Source of the DNA: Verrucomicrobiaceae bacterium
GTDB taxonomy: Bacteria; Verrucomicrobiota; Verrucomicrobiia; Verrucomicrobiales; Verrucomicrobiaceae
Length of the DNA stretch: 52,931 nt
Assembly: GCA_027487315.1 (NCBI GenBank)
Contig: JAIYDW010000255.1
Coordinates: forward strand, 1 to 52,931
Reading direction: 5' to 3'
The notes beneath the pieces are model-generated. The model made no database searches and had not been told where the DNA came from. It saw only the letters and a list, made by a program, of their open reading frames with translations. The translations under genes were made by a program, and so were the position numbers. Shown here piece by piece: positions 46,409 through 52,931 of the stretch (within the stretch, counting starts at the first letter, position 1; each line of letters opens with the position of its first letter).

Positions 46409-47794
46409 ATGGAGGAGCAGGACAACCGGGCGAAACTGAAACAGTGGCTGGCGAGCGGAGAAATTCGGCTTCAGCCACTGTCATTCTCGCAGCGCGAATT
46501 GTGGGAGACGTCACCGGTGCCGGTGGGAGACCCAGCGAATCACATTTGCGCATTCATCGAGATCACAGGGGGCATCACACCTGAAGAGTGCGAAGGGGCA
46601 CTGCGGAGGGTGATGGAACGCCAGGAGGCGCTTCGGGTGTCGTTTTTGCCGGGGAAGGATCGGACATTGGAGATGATCCGGACGACTTCCACGCCGCAGT
46701 TGGGGTATCGGGAGTTATCGACGGCTGAAGCACGGCCGGAGGCCCTGGAAGAGGTGCTCAAGGAGACCTACCAGAAGCCTTTCGATTTGGTTCAGGGGCC
46801 GCTTTACCGCGTGGACATGTTGAAGCGGCGAGCGGGGGATCATGTTTTGGCGTTTTCGGTGCATCACTCGATCGCTGATGGATGGTCTTTGGGGGTCTTT
46901 GTCCAGGATTTGTCGACAGCGTATGTGATGGGGCTGAAGGGGATGCGCAAAGCGGTGGCGACGGGGGTGATGGGGCTTTCGGATCAGTTGCCGCCTGTGC
47001 CTCAAACCTACAGTGAATGGTCCGCGTCAGAGCGGGCTTTCTGGCAGCCAGCGGAGATTGAAAAGAGGGCGGGATTTTGGAGGGATCAGCTGCAGGGGGC
47101 TCCGCAGGTTTTCAACGGGTGCACAGAGGTGGTGAGGAATAAAGGACCATTGCAGCGTCTGGTTTCGTCGATGAATCCGAGGTTGACCAAAGCGGTGAGG
47201 GAATTGGCGCAGAAGAATGGGGCCACTCTTTACAGCACTTTGCTGGCGGCTTTTCAGGTGACACTCTGGAAGTGGAAGGGGACGGAAGATTTGGTGGTGG
47301 GAAGTCCGGTGGCGAATCGCAACAAGGCGGCATCACATCAAACCATGGGTTACTTTGCTGGTGTGGTGCCGATTCGAGGGCAGGTGGACCCGGGAAGGGC
47401 GTTTGCGGATCATTTGAAGGAGGTGCACCTCAGAGCGGTCGATTGTTTTGCGAATGCCATGCCATTTGCCGAGATAGCGAAGGTGGTGGGAGAGCGACCT
47501 TCCGGAGTGGTGCATCCGCTTTTTGATGTGCGGTTTGCATTGCAGAATCATCCCGTTCCGGACGTGGTATTGCCGCGAATTTCGACCAAACTGCGCATGC
47601 GTTCCACGGGCACGGCGCGCTTTGATTTGGGGTGTGAAATCACCGAGACGGGTTCTGAATTAGAGGTTGTCTGGCTGTTCCGGCGTGATATGCTTGGGGA
47701 GGCTGAAATACAAGCGTTAGACGCGATGTTTCGTGAGGTAACGACTGACTTGTGCAGCCACCCTGACCGCCGACCCACCGACCTCAAACTATGA
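46409..47794 (+). CDS. Stand-alone condensation-domain acyltransferase
   Basis: The product has 461 residues, a single NRPS-type condensation fold with no A, PCP or TE domain. The catalytic motif HHSIADG lies at 152-158, with His153 as the expected base; RFDLGCEIT near the end corresponds to the usual RFDL-like motif. Free condensation proteins such as mycobacterial PapA5 move acyl chains from a carrier protein to an alcohol or amine. The gene starts 3 bases after the polyketide synthase and ends in a 4-base ATGA overlap with the desaturase, so the three are translated together. By context it releases the ACP-bound chain as an ester or amide. The acceptor is unknown. Confidence 0.88.
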   Translation: MEEQDNRAKLKQWLASGEIRLQPLSFSQRELWETSPVPVGDPANHICAFIEITGGITPEECEGALRRVMERQEALRVSFLPGKDRTLEMIRTTSTPQLGYRELSTAEARPEALEEVLKETYQKPFDLVQGPLYRVDMLKRRAGDHVLAFSVHHSIADGWSLGVFVQDLSTAYVMGLKGMRKAVATGVMGLSDQLPPVPQTYSEWSASERAFWQPAEIEKRAGFWRDQLQGAPQVFNGCTEVVRNKGPLQRLVSSMNPRLTKAVRELAQKNGATLYSTLLAAFQVTLWKWKGTEDLVVGSPVANRNKAASHQTMGYFAGVVPIRGQVDPGRAFADHLKEVHLRAVDCFANAMPFAEIAKVVGERPSGVVHPLFDVRFALQNHPVPDVVLPRISTKLRMRSTGTARFDLGCEITETGSELEVVWLFRRDMLGEAEIQALDAMFREVTTDLCSHPDRRPTDLKL

Positions 47795-48831
47795 CCACTA
47801 CGAGTCCAAAGGATGATCCTCAGGAAGTCGAAGTTTCACCTACTGCAGGGAAGTCCAGAGCACGAGTTCGGGATGAAGAAGATCACGGTAACACGCATTG
47901 GGTGAGTCGGGCGGCGTTTCCGTTGATCGGGCTGGGATTGGTCAGCTCTCAAGTGGCCCTGGGATGGGTGGTTTATCATCAATGGTATTGGTTGGCGGTG
48001 CCATTGGTTGTCTTGGTGAGTCATTTCATGCACGGGGCGTTGATCGGGTTTCATGAGGCATCCCATGGTTTGCTGCGGAAGAACAAGTTTCTGAATGAAG
48101 TGGATGGTGTTCTGGCTGGCGTGTTGAGTTTCATGAGTTTCACGCTTTATCGAGCGGCGCATCAAACGCATCACATGCATTTGGCGACGGAGAAGGACGA
48201 GGAGCTTTGGCCGTTTGTGAATGTGGATACGCCACGTTGGGCGCGTCAGTTGGCGGCTTTCATTGAGTTGAATGCGGGGCTATTGTTTACGCCGTTTCTT
48301 TTTTGGAGGATGTTTTTTCGCAAGGGTTCCTTCATTCGGAGTCGCAAGGTGCGGCGGAAGATTTGGGGTGAGCTGATTTTGATGGTGGTGTTTTGGACGA
48401 TTGTTTTGGTTGCCGTCCAATGGTTTCAGGTTTGGTCCTATTTCCTGTGGTGCTTTGGGGCGCCAGCAGTGATTGCGGGAAACCTGCAAAGCTGGCGGAA
48501 GTATGTCGAGCACATTGGGTTGCACGGGCACACAGCGAAGAGCGCGACGCGGAGCATTATTGCGGATACTTGGTCTGGGAAGTTGCTATCGCTAACGCTT
48601 TTGCATGAGCCGTTTCATGCGGTCCATCATTTGCGGGCGGGCTTGCACCATTACGAGTTGCCACTGCACGCGGATTCGTTGCAGCCGGAGTTTGAAGGTG
48701 AAGTCACTCCGTTTCCGAACTATCGAAGCGCGATCAAACATCTTTTGGGTGAGTTGCGCGATCCAAGGGTTGGGAGTCACTGGCCCGATGACCGGGTTGG
48801 GCACTCGGACAGGGTGGGAATGGCGTCTTGA
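47791..48831 (+). CDS. Membrane fatty acid desaturase family protein
   Basis: The product has 346 residues with a charged N-terminal tail of about 40 residues, then at least four membrane segments. It has the three His boxes of the PF00487 family: HEASH, HQTHH followed by HMH, and HAVHH, with a further HEPFH just before the last. These bind a di-iron centre for O2-dependent desaturation or hydroxylation. Overlapping the condensation gene by ATGA, it most likely acts on the polyketide-derived lipid after or during its assembly. The family also includes sphingolipid and carotenoid enzymes, so the exact reaction is open. Confidence 0.88.
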   Translation: MTTTSPKDDPQEVEVSPTAGKSRARVRDEEDHGNTHWVSRAAFPLIGLGLVSSQVALGWVVYHQWYWLAVPLVVLVSHFMHGALIGFHEASHGLLRKNKFLNEVDGVLAGVLSFMSFTLYRAAHQTHHMHLATEKDEELWPFVNVDTPRWARQLAAFIELNAGLLFTPFLFWRMFFRKGSFIRSRKVRRKIWGELILMVVFWTIVLVAVQWFQVWSYFLWCFGAPAVIAGNLQSWRKYVEHIGLHGHTAKSATRSIIADTWSGKLLSLTLLHEPFHAVHHLRAGLHHYELPLHADSLQPEFEGEVTPFPNYRSAIKHLLGELRDPRVGSHWPDDRVGHSDRVGMAS

Positions 48832-48845
48832 TCCAATCCAATCCA
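48831..48845 (+). repeat. Pentanucleotide repeat (ATCCA)x3
   Basis: Three tandem ATCCA units fill the whole gap between the desaturase stop codon (48829-48831, sharing its last base) and the ATG of the ABC ATPase at 48846. A change in copy number would alter the spacing of these two genes by 5 bases. Confidence 0.7.
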
Positions 48846-49559
48846 ATGAATGAGGCTTCCAAAGGTGTGGGATCGGTGGTTTACGAAGCCCGTGGACTCA
48901 AGAAGAACTATGACGGGGGACAAGTCGCTGCGCTGAGGGGGGTGGACTTCGATATCAGGGAGGGTGAGTTTGTGGCGATTGTTGGACCAAGCGGTTGTGG
49001 GAAGAGCACGTTGCTGCAGATGCTGGGTTCTTTGGACAAGCCGAGCGAGGGGTCGCTTTCATATCGCGGGCGGTTGATTTCTGCTCTTGAAGATCCTTCA
49101 GATTATCGGTCGACCGAGATTGGATTTGTTTTTCAGTCGTTTCATTTGCTGCCGACTTTCACGGTTTCTGAGAATGTGCAGATTCCGATGTTTGAGACGG
49201 GTCTTTCGCGGGGAGAAAGGGAAGTGAGGGCGCATGAGTTGTTGGTGTCTGTGGGCTTGTCACATCGATTGAAGCATTTTCCTTCGGAGCTCTCTGGAGG
49301 GGAGCGGCAGCGGGTGGCGATCGCGCGCAGTTTGGCGAATCGGCCATCGGTGTTGTTGGCGGATGAACCGACGGGGAATCTGGACAGCGAGAATGCGGCG
49401 CATGTGGTTGAGTTGCTTTTGAAGCTGCACCAGGAGCTTGGGATGACGCTGGTGCTGGTGACGCATGACCTGGGGATTGCGGCGCTGGCGACGAGGACGA
49501 TTCGAATGAAGGATGGTCGGGTCGTTGATGAAACCACACCTTTAACGCACGCCTCCTAA
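48846..49559 (+). CDS. ABC transporter ATP-binding protein, LolD/MacB family
   Basis: The product has 237 residues from ATG 48846 (MNEASKGVG). A TTG six codons upstream overlaps the desaturase and is less likely. It has Walker A GPSGCGKST, Q-loop FVFQSFHLLP, signature LSGGERQRVAIAR, Walker B VLLADEPTGNLD and the H-loop VTHD. The subfamily drives mechanotransmission transporters such as LolCDE and MacB, which extract lipoproteins or substrates from the periplasmic face of the inner membrane rather than importing or flipping small solutes. It precedes its permease by 4 bases in the polyketide operon. Confidence 0.92.
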   Translation: MNEASKGVGSVVYEARGLKKNYDGGQVAALRGVDFDIREGEFVAIVGPSGCGKSTLLQMLGSLDKPSEGSLSYRGRLISALEDPSDYRSTEIGFVFQSFHLLPTFTVSENVQIPMFETGLSRGEREVRAHELLVSVGLSHRLKHFPSELSGGERQRVAIARSLANRPSVLLADEPTGNLDSENAAHVVELLLKLHQELGMTLVLVTHDLGIAALATRTIRMKDGRVVDETTPLTHAS

Positions 49560-49563
49560 CGCC

Positions 49564-50679
49564 ATGACCTTTTTTACCGTAGTCGTTCGAGGATTGATTC
49601 GCCGCCCGGTGCGGACGGGGTTGACGTTATTGGGCATTTCGATTGGGATCGGTGCGGTGGTGACTTTGGTGGGTATGTCCTGGGGTTATGAGAAGAGTAT
49701 TGGTAAGCAATTGGATGTCATCGGGATCGACGTGGTGGTGAGCAACATGAGTGGCGGACTGATGCCCAAGGTGTTTGATGAGACTTTGCAAGACAAGGTG
49801 GCAGCCCTGCCAAAGGTTGCCGATACGACGACTGTGTTGATGCTGATGCTCAGCATTGAAGATGCGCCGATGATGATGGTTTCGGGTCGTGAGTGGGGAG
49901 GGTTTACGTGGGAGAAGTTGGAGGTTTTGGAAGGGCGATTGCCGAAGGATGACAAAGAGTTTGCGGTGGTGCTGGGGAAGTTGGCGGCGGAGGTGCTCAA
50001 GAAGAAGGTGGGTGATACGGTTCAGATCGAGGCAGATGAGTTGCCGGTGGTGGGAATTGTAGATGGTCACGCGGTGGTGGAGAATGGGGCGGTCATCCTT
50101 TCGCTTTCGGTGCTGCAGGAGATCTCAAGCAATCAGGGGAAAGTCAATTTTATTGATGTGCGGGTGCCGGAGGGGACACCTGAGAAAGAGGTGATGGAGT
50201 TATGCGAAACGGTGAATGGCCTTTTCCCGGAGGGCCGGGCGAAGCTAGCGAGCGAGGTGGTGGGAACAAGCCAGGGTTATCGACTGGCGCGGGCGATGAG
50301 TTGGAGCACGTCATTGCTGGCGATCATTGTCGGGGTGTTGGGCGTGATGAACACGATGCTGATGACGGTGTTTGAGCGTACGCATGAGATTGGGATTCTT
50401 TTGGCGGTGGGATGGAAACGCCGAAGGATCCTTTATATGGTGCTGTGTGAGTCGGCGTTGCTTGGATTTTTGGGGGGAGTGACGGGAGTGGGGCTGGGGG
50501 CGTTGGGGTTGAAGATTTTGGAGTTCACGCCGGCGATTCGGGGGCTCTTGGAGCCGGATTTGAGTCCTAAGTTGTTGCTGACGTCCGTGGCGATTGCTGT
50601 TGTTGTTGGAGTGGTCAGTGGATTGTATCCGGGGTGGCGGAGTTCCCGCTTGTCTCCGAGCCGGGCTCTTAACTTGTAG
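49564..50679 (+). CDS. ABC transporter permease, MacB/FtsX type
   Basis: The product has 371 residues. One N-terminal membrane helix (about 18-40) is followed by a periplasmic MacB_PCD-like domain (about 45-240) and three C-terminal helices with the FtsX-domain motif FERTHEIGILLAVGWKRRRI. It ends PSRALNL, the usual close of this family. This four-helix topology is shared with LolC/LolE and MacB. It pairs with the ATPase immediately upstream and precedes a LolA-like gene. In context, it should extract a lipidated product from the inner membrane and hand it on. A general lipoprotein role cannot be excluded. Confidence 0.9.
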   Translation: MTFFTVVVRGLIRRPVRTGLTLLGISIGIGAVVTLVGMSWGYEKSIGKQLDVIGIDVVVSNMSGGLMPKVFDETLQDKVAALPKVADTTTVLMLMLSIEDAPMMMVSGREWGGFTWEKLEVLEGRLPKDDKEFAVVLGKLAAEVLKKKVGDTVQIEADELPVVGIVDGHAVVENGAVILSLSVLQEISSNQGKVNFIDVRVPEGTPEKEVMELCETVNGLFPEGRAKLASEVVGTSQGYRLARAMSWSTSLLAIIVGVLGVMNTMLMTVFERTHEIGILLAVGWKRRRILYMVLCESALLGFLGGVTGVGLGALGLKILEFTPAIRGLLEPDLSPKLLLTSVAIAVVVGVVSGLYPGWRSSRLSPSRALNL

Positions 50680-50685
50680 TCTTTG

Positions 50686-51495
50686 ATGATCATGAATGCC
50701 TTTTTTCAATCGATGGTTGGTCTGATGTGGCGGTCTTCCGCGGTGGTGGGTTTGGGGCTGGTCTTGACGTGTTCGGCCCAAGAGGGCGAGCTTTCGGCCA
50801 AGGCGCTGGCAGAAAAGATGAGTGCTGCAGTTCTGGACAATGCTTCCAGTGTGCGGTTGAAGTTGGAATTCACGCCAGCGCAGGGAGGCGAAAAGGTGGT
50901 GTTGCAGTTGCAAGCGAATGCCAATCGGACTGCTGCTGCTTCGGATATCCTTTACAAGGTTCTTTGGCCGAAAGAGCGGAAGGGTGAGGGCTTCGTGTTG
51001 CGGAAGGCGGCGAACCAAGCTGCGACGGGTTCGGTTTTGACCCTGCCGGATACGGTGACGCCTTTGACTGGGAGCGGAATGAAAGAGGGTATCTTTGGTA
51101 GTGCGTTGTCGTATGACGATTTGGTGGGGAACTTTTTTGGTTGGGCCTCGCAAGAGATCGTTGGGACAGAAGTGGTGAACCGTGTGACCTGCCAGATTTT
51201 GGAGTCGAAGCCGGGGAAAGGGGATTACTCGAGTTATGCGAGTGTGCGCAGTTGGATTGATGCCAAACGGATGGTGCCGATCCGCATTGAGAAGTTTGGG
51301 GGCGGTGGAGCCATGGTGAGTCGGATTGTGACGACGCGGGTGGCGAAGGATGATACGAATCGGCAGGTGCCGGCGAGTTTTACCGTGCAGCGTGCGGGGG
51401 AAGAGGCGGTGACGGTGATTGAGGGGTCAAACAGCAAGCATGACGTCACGTTCACGGCAGCGGATTTTTCGATTGAAGCTTTGAAGGCGCCTTGA
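50686..51495 (+). CDS. Periplasmic LolA-like (outer membrane lipoprotein-sorting-like) protein
   Basis: The product has about 269 residues. ATG 50686 and ATG 50692 are both possible starts. A Sec signal peptide ends near TCSA|QEG; Thr before the Cys makes a lipobox unlikely. The mature part has the half-barrel pattern of the LolA-like family, with SYDDLVGNFFGW, an EVVNRVTCQILESKPGKGD strand pair and SWIDAKRMVPIRIEKF. This form is closer to the LolA-like proteins found next to RND or MacB-type transporters than to classical LolA. It begins 6 bases after the permease stop and closes the operon. It is inferred to accept a hydrophobic product from the permease and carry it across the periplasm. 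Confidence 0.82.
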   Translation: MIMNAFFQSMVGLMWRSSAVVGLGLVLTCSAQEGELSAKALAEKMSAAVLDNASSVRLKLEFTPAQGGEKVVLQLQANANRTAAASDILYKVLWPKERKGEGFVLRKAANQAATGSVLTLPDTVTPLTGSGMKEGIFGSALSYDDLVGNFFGWASQEIVGTEVVNRVTCQILESKPGKGDYSSYASVRSWIDAKRMVPIRIEKFGGGGAMVSRIVTTRVAKDDTNRQVPASFTVQRAGEEAVTVIEGSNSKHDVTFTAADFSIEALKAP

Positions 51496-51519
51496 TGGCA
51501 GCCTTGCAATTGCTACAAT
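51492..51519 (+). promoter_or_regulatory. Promoter-like element after the lipid operon
   Basis: TTGATG (51492-51497), a 16-base spacer and TACAAT (51514-51519) would start transcription near 51526. That would serve the small gene that follows. The -35 box overlaps the stop codon of the LolA-like gene. Confidence 0.4.
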
Positions 51520-51580
51520 CCGTCCGCATTGGAACGGGAAGCATTTGCTCTGGAGTGGTTCCGCAAGTATGTGGAAGAAC

Positions 51581-52054
51581 ATGGGATTTTTAAGTTTTCT
51601 GCGCAAAGCACCGGCCGTTCATTCGCCTGATGTGGCGGATTTTTTGGCGTTGCTGGGCCTGACGGCTTCGGCGAAGGATTTTGCCCATGCTTTTTATCAG
51701 AAGCACTATGTTGTGATCGACGAGGCGCTGAGTTTGTGCGCGGCGATTCGGGTGCGACGTTCGGGTTTGGCGCGGATTCTGGACTTCACGCAGATTTCGC
51801 CAGAGGAGACGGCGGCGAAGATTCGGGTGGCGTTGAGTGATTCGGTGCTGGATGCGGAGTTGGCGGAGATGCTGGATGCGCGGATGCCGGGGCTTTTGAT
51901 GAAGATTGGAGTGTTGCTGCAGGACAGCAGTTGTCCGGACCGGCTAAAGATGTGCCAATGGATGGCTGAGGGTCTCGAGTGGGATGCGATTGCAGAAAGG
52001 CGAGAGATATCTCCTGTGGAGATCTATTCAGTTGGCGACTCGAGTGCCGGCTGA
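51581..52054 (+). CDS. Small protein of unknown function
   Basis: The product has 157 residues from ATG 51581 (MGFLSFLRKAPAVHSPD), preceded by GGAAG at a usable distance. ATG 51569 is the alternative. I do not recognise a family. It is soluble and mostly helical by composition, with a basic N-terminus and segments DFLALLGLTASAKDFAHAF and LARILDFTQISPEETAAKI. The end, EGLEWDAIAERREISPVEIY, could be a small helix-turn-helix, but this is only an impression. It has its own promoter-like element and ends just before the convergent tRNA-Cys. Confidence 0.65.
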   Translation: MGFLSFLRKAPAVHSPDVADFLALLGLTASAKDFAHAFYQKHYVVIDEALSLCAAIRVRRSGLARILDFTQISPEETAAKIRVALSDSVLDAELAEMLDARMPGLLMKIGVLLQDSSCPDRLKMCQWMAEGLEWDAIAERREISPVEIYSVGDSSAG

Positions 52055-52058
52055 AGAA

Positions 52059-52133
52059 TGGAGGCGAGGGCGGGAATCGAACCCGCGCATACCGGTTTTG
52101 CAAACCAGTGCATTACCACTTTGCTACCTCGCC
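52059..52133 (-). tRNA. tRNA-Cys (anticodon GCA)
   Basis: On the minus strand, the acceptor stem is GGCGAGG / CCTCGCC and the D-arm contains AGCAAAGTGGTAATGC. The anticodon stem CTGGT / ACCGG encloses loop TTGCAAA, giving GCA. The T-arm is GCGGGTTCGATTCCCGC. The discriminator is T and the 3' CCA is encoded (complement of 52059-52061). Confidence 0.95.
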
Positions 52134-52155
52134 AGGCGCGTTGTGTGCGAGGAGG

Positions 52156-52183
52156 AACCTAGTGCGGGTTTGGGGGATGTCAA
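52156..52183 (-). promoter_or_regulatory. Promoter of tRNA-Cys
   Basis: On the minus strand, a consensus TTGACA (complement of 52178-52183), a 16-base spacer and TAGGTT (complement of 52156-52161) lie 22 bases before the tRNA 5' end. Confidence 0.55.
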
Positions 52184-52238
52184 CTGGGTGAAGATGTTGC
52201 TGGCGCGGGGCGATGTTTGAGGCATGATCTGGGCACTT

Positions 52239-52586
52239 ATGAGTACCGCTTTTTATCACTATCTGCACCTTGTTGGCGTTCTTTTGGTTTTCGCGAGTGT
52301 TGGTGGGATGCTGGCGGTGGCGGGTGGGGTGACCGGGGCGAAGAAATTGGTGGGGATGTTGCACGGGATCGGGTTGGTGATCCTTTTGATTGCGGGCTTT
52401 GGATTTTTGGCGAAGGCGAAGCTGCCGATGACCGGCTGGGTTTGGGTGAAGGTGGGGATCTGGCTGGTGCTGGGGGTGCTGCCTGTGCTTGTGCGGAAGC
52501 GGGTGGTGCAACCGGGCGTAGGTGTGGGCCTGGGGATTTTGCTGGGAGCGGTGGCGGCTTACCTGGGGTATTTTAAGCCGTTTTGA
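52239..52586 (+). CDS. Small four-helix membrane protein
   Basis: The product has 115 residues from ATG 52239 (MSTAFYHYLHLVGVLLVFAS). ATG 52224 would add five residues. There are four hydrophobic segments separated by short loops with KK, KAK and RKR. The start FYHYLHLVGVLLVFASVGG and the later WVWVKVGIWLVLGVLPVL recall SirB-like or other small DUF membrane proteins, but I cannot place it firmly. The position of charged residues suggests inner-membrane insertion. It stands alone between tRNA-Cys and a convergent gene. Confidence 0.7.
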   Translation: MSTAFYHYLHLVGVLLVFASVGGMLAVAGGVTGAKKLVGMLHGIGLVILLIAGFGFLAKAKLPMTGWVWVKVGIWLVLGVLPVLVRKRVVQPGVGVGLGILLGAVAAYLGYFKPF

Positions 52587-52592
52587 TGGGGA

Positions 52593-52618
52593 GTCACCTG
52601 GGGGGTGACGGCCACTTT
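52593..52618. terminator. Weak hairpin, possible terminator
   Basis: GTCACC, loop TGGGG and GGTGAC form a 6-bp hairpin, followed by a short TTTT (52615-52618). It lies between two convergent genes. The T-run is poor, so this is uncertain. Confidence 0.3.
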
Positions 52619-52640
52619 TGGGGAGCGATCGACGTTGAGA

Positions 52641-52931
52641 TCAACTGATCGGCTGAAGCCTTGATTCGAGCGCTGGTGCTTGGGTGATCGGGGCTTTGAG
52701 GCGGGGGAGGAATAGGGTGTTCCATTCGGCATTGAGCCAGATTCCGATGCCCTGGCGGAGGATTTTGAACATGGGGCCGATGGTGGGGACGAAGCCGCCT
52801 TTGACGAGGTAGCGGTGATTGGTGTTGTGGGCGCCGTAGGTGCCTGCTGCTGTTCGGCGCTGGGCGATGTGGGCGAGGCGGCGATTGTAGAAGCGCATGA
52901 AGCGGGCGAAGAGGGCGCCGGCGGGGCCTGA
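52641..52931 (-). CDS. C-terminal end of an unknown protein, 5' part outside window
   Basis: The minus-strand frame is open to the right edge, so the ATG near 52898 is internal and the gene continues beyond the window. The visible 96 residues are basic and contain the strongly patterned RRTAAGTYGAHNTNHRYLV and GGFVPTIGPMFKILRQGIG, then IWLNAEWNTLFLPRLKAP. These look like conserved family motifs rather than random sequence, but I do not recognise the family. Confidence 0.6.
   Translation of the reverse strand, partial: SGPAGALFARFMRFYNRRLAHIAQRRTAAGTYGAHNTNHRYLVKGGFVPTIGPMFKILRQGIGIWLNAEWNTLFLPRLKAPITQAPALESRLQPIS

Noticed and set aside
51979-52220. Two overlapping plus-strand ORFs of 70-78 codons across tRNA-Cys
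   Set aside because: They read through the antisense of tRNA-Cys and have no independent coding signal.
1-52931. Mobile elements, prophage, CRISPR arrays, rRNA
   Set aside because: I saw no transposase, integrase or phage genes, no regularly spaced repeats and no rRNA-like sequence. The only repeats are the short elements and protein-domain duplications listed.

Overview
The window looks like chromosomal DNA of a bacterium from the PVC superphylum, most likely a Verrucomicrobium relative (phylum Verrucomicrobiota). This is an inference from gene content. The evidence is very large secreted proteins that mix Ig-like, Calx-beta, parallel beta-helix, lamin-tail and CotH domains, a Tat-exported Gfo/Idh/MocA oxidoreductase, and a secreted beta-propeller protein of the PVC dehydrogenase-like type. 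Coding strands are G-rich and genes are closely packed. I found no rRNA, no insertion sequence, no phage gene and no CRISPR array.

Layout. 1-6188: two secreted surface proteins, the first cut by the left edge. 6288-9295: guaB-guaA (GMP synthesis). 9296-12548: a membrane di-iron hydroxylase flanked by short palindromes, a tiny orphan gene resembling a histidine-kinase dimerisation helix, a secreted beta-propeller protein and a strong terminator. 12549-12962: a possible broken small membrane gene and tRNA-Gly(CCC). 13040-23168: a 2529-residue secreted multidomain CotH protein, an overlapping membrane acyltransferase-like gene and a Tat-exported oxidoreductase. 23249-29925: metG, a YkvA-like gene, a DUF2062 gene, uppP and a soluble six-PAS histidine kinase, mostly on the minus strand. 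30365-36485: gltB-gltD (glutamate synthase). 36554-38654: a methyltransferase-like protein and an RMD-type TPR protein. 38750-51495: a tight polyketide/lipid operon. 51581-52931: a small unknown gene, tRNA-Cys(GCA), a small membrane protein and the 3' end of an unknown gene.

The most interesting region is 38750-51495. A single-module, fully reducing type I polyketide synthase with a built-in C-methyltransferase (KS-AT-DH-cMT-ER-KR-ACP) is followed by a stand-alone condensation-domain protein, a membrane fatty-acid desaturase, a LolD/MacB-type ABC ATPase, its FtsX/MacB-type permease and a periplasmic LolA-like protein. Junctions are 3 to 14 bases apart or overlapping. My reading is that the operon makes a reduced, probably methyl-branched acyl chain, transfers it to an unknown acceptor, desaturates or hydroxylates it, and moves the finished lipid toward the outer membrane through a dedicated Lol-like route.

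A second theme is a domain of about 380 residues that I could not match to a named family. It occurs four times in the three large secreted proteins, usually after an InlB-type repeat, and the last copy is cut short where the next gene begins. A third is a set of promoter-like TTGNCN-(16-17)-(T/C)ACAAT elements, one placed so close to its start codon that the mRNA would be leaderless.
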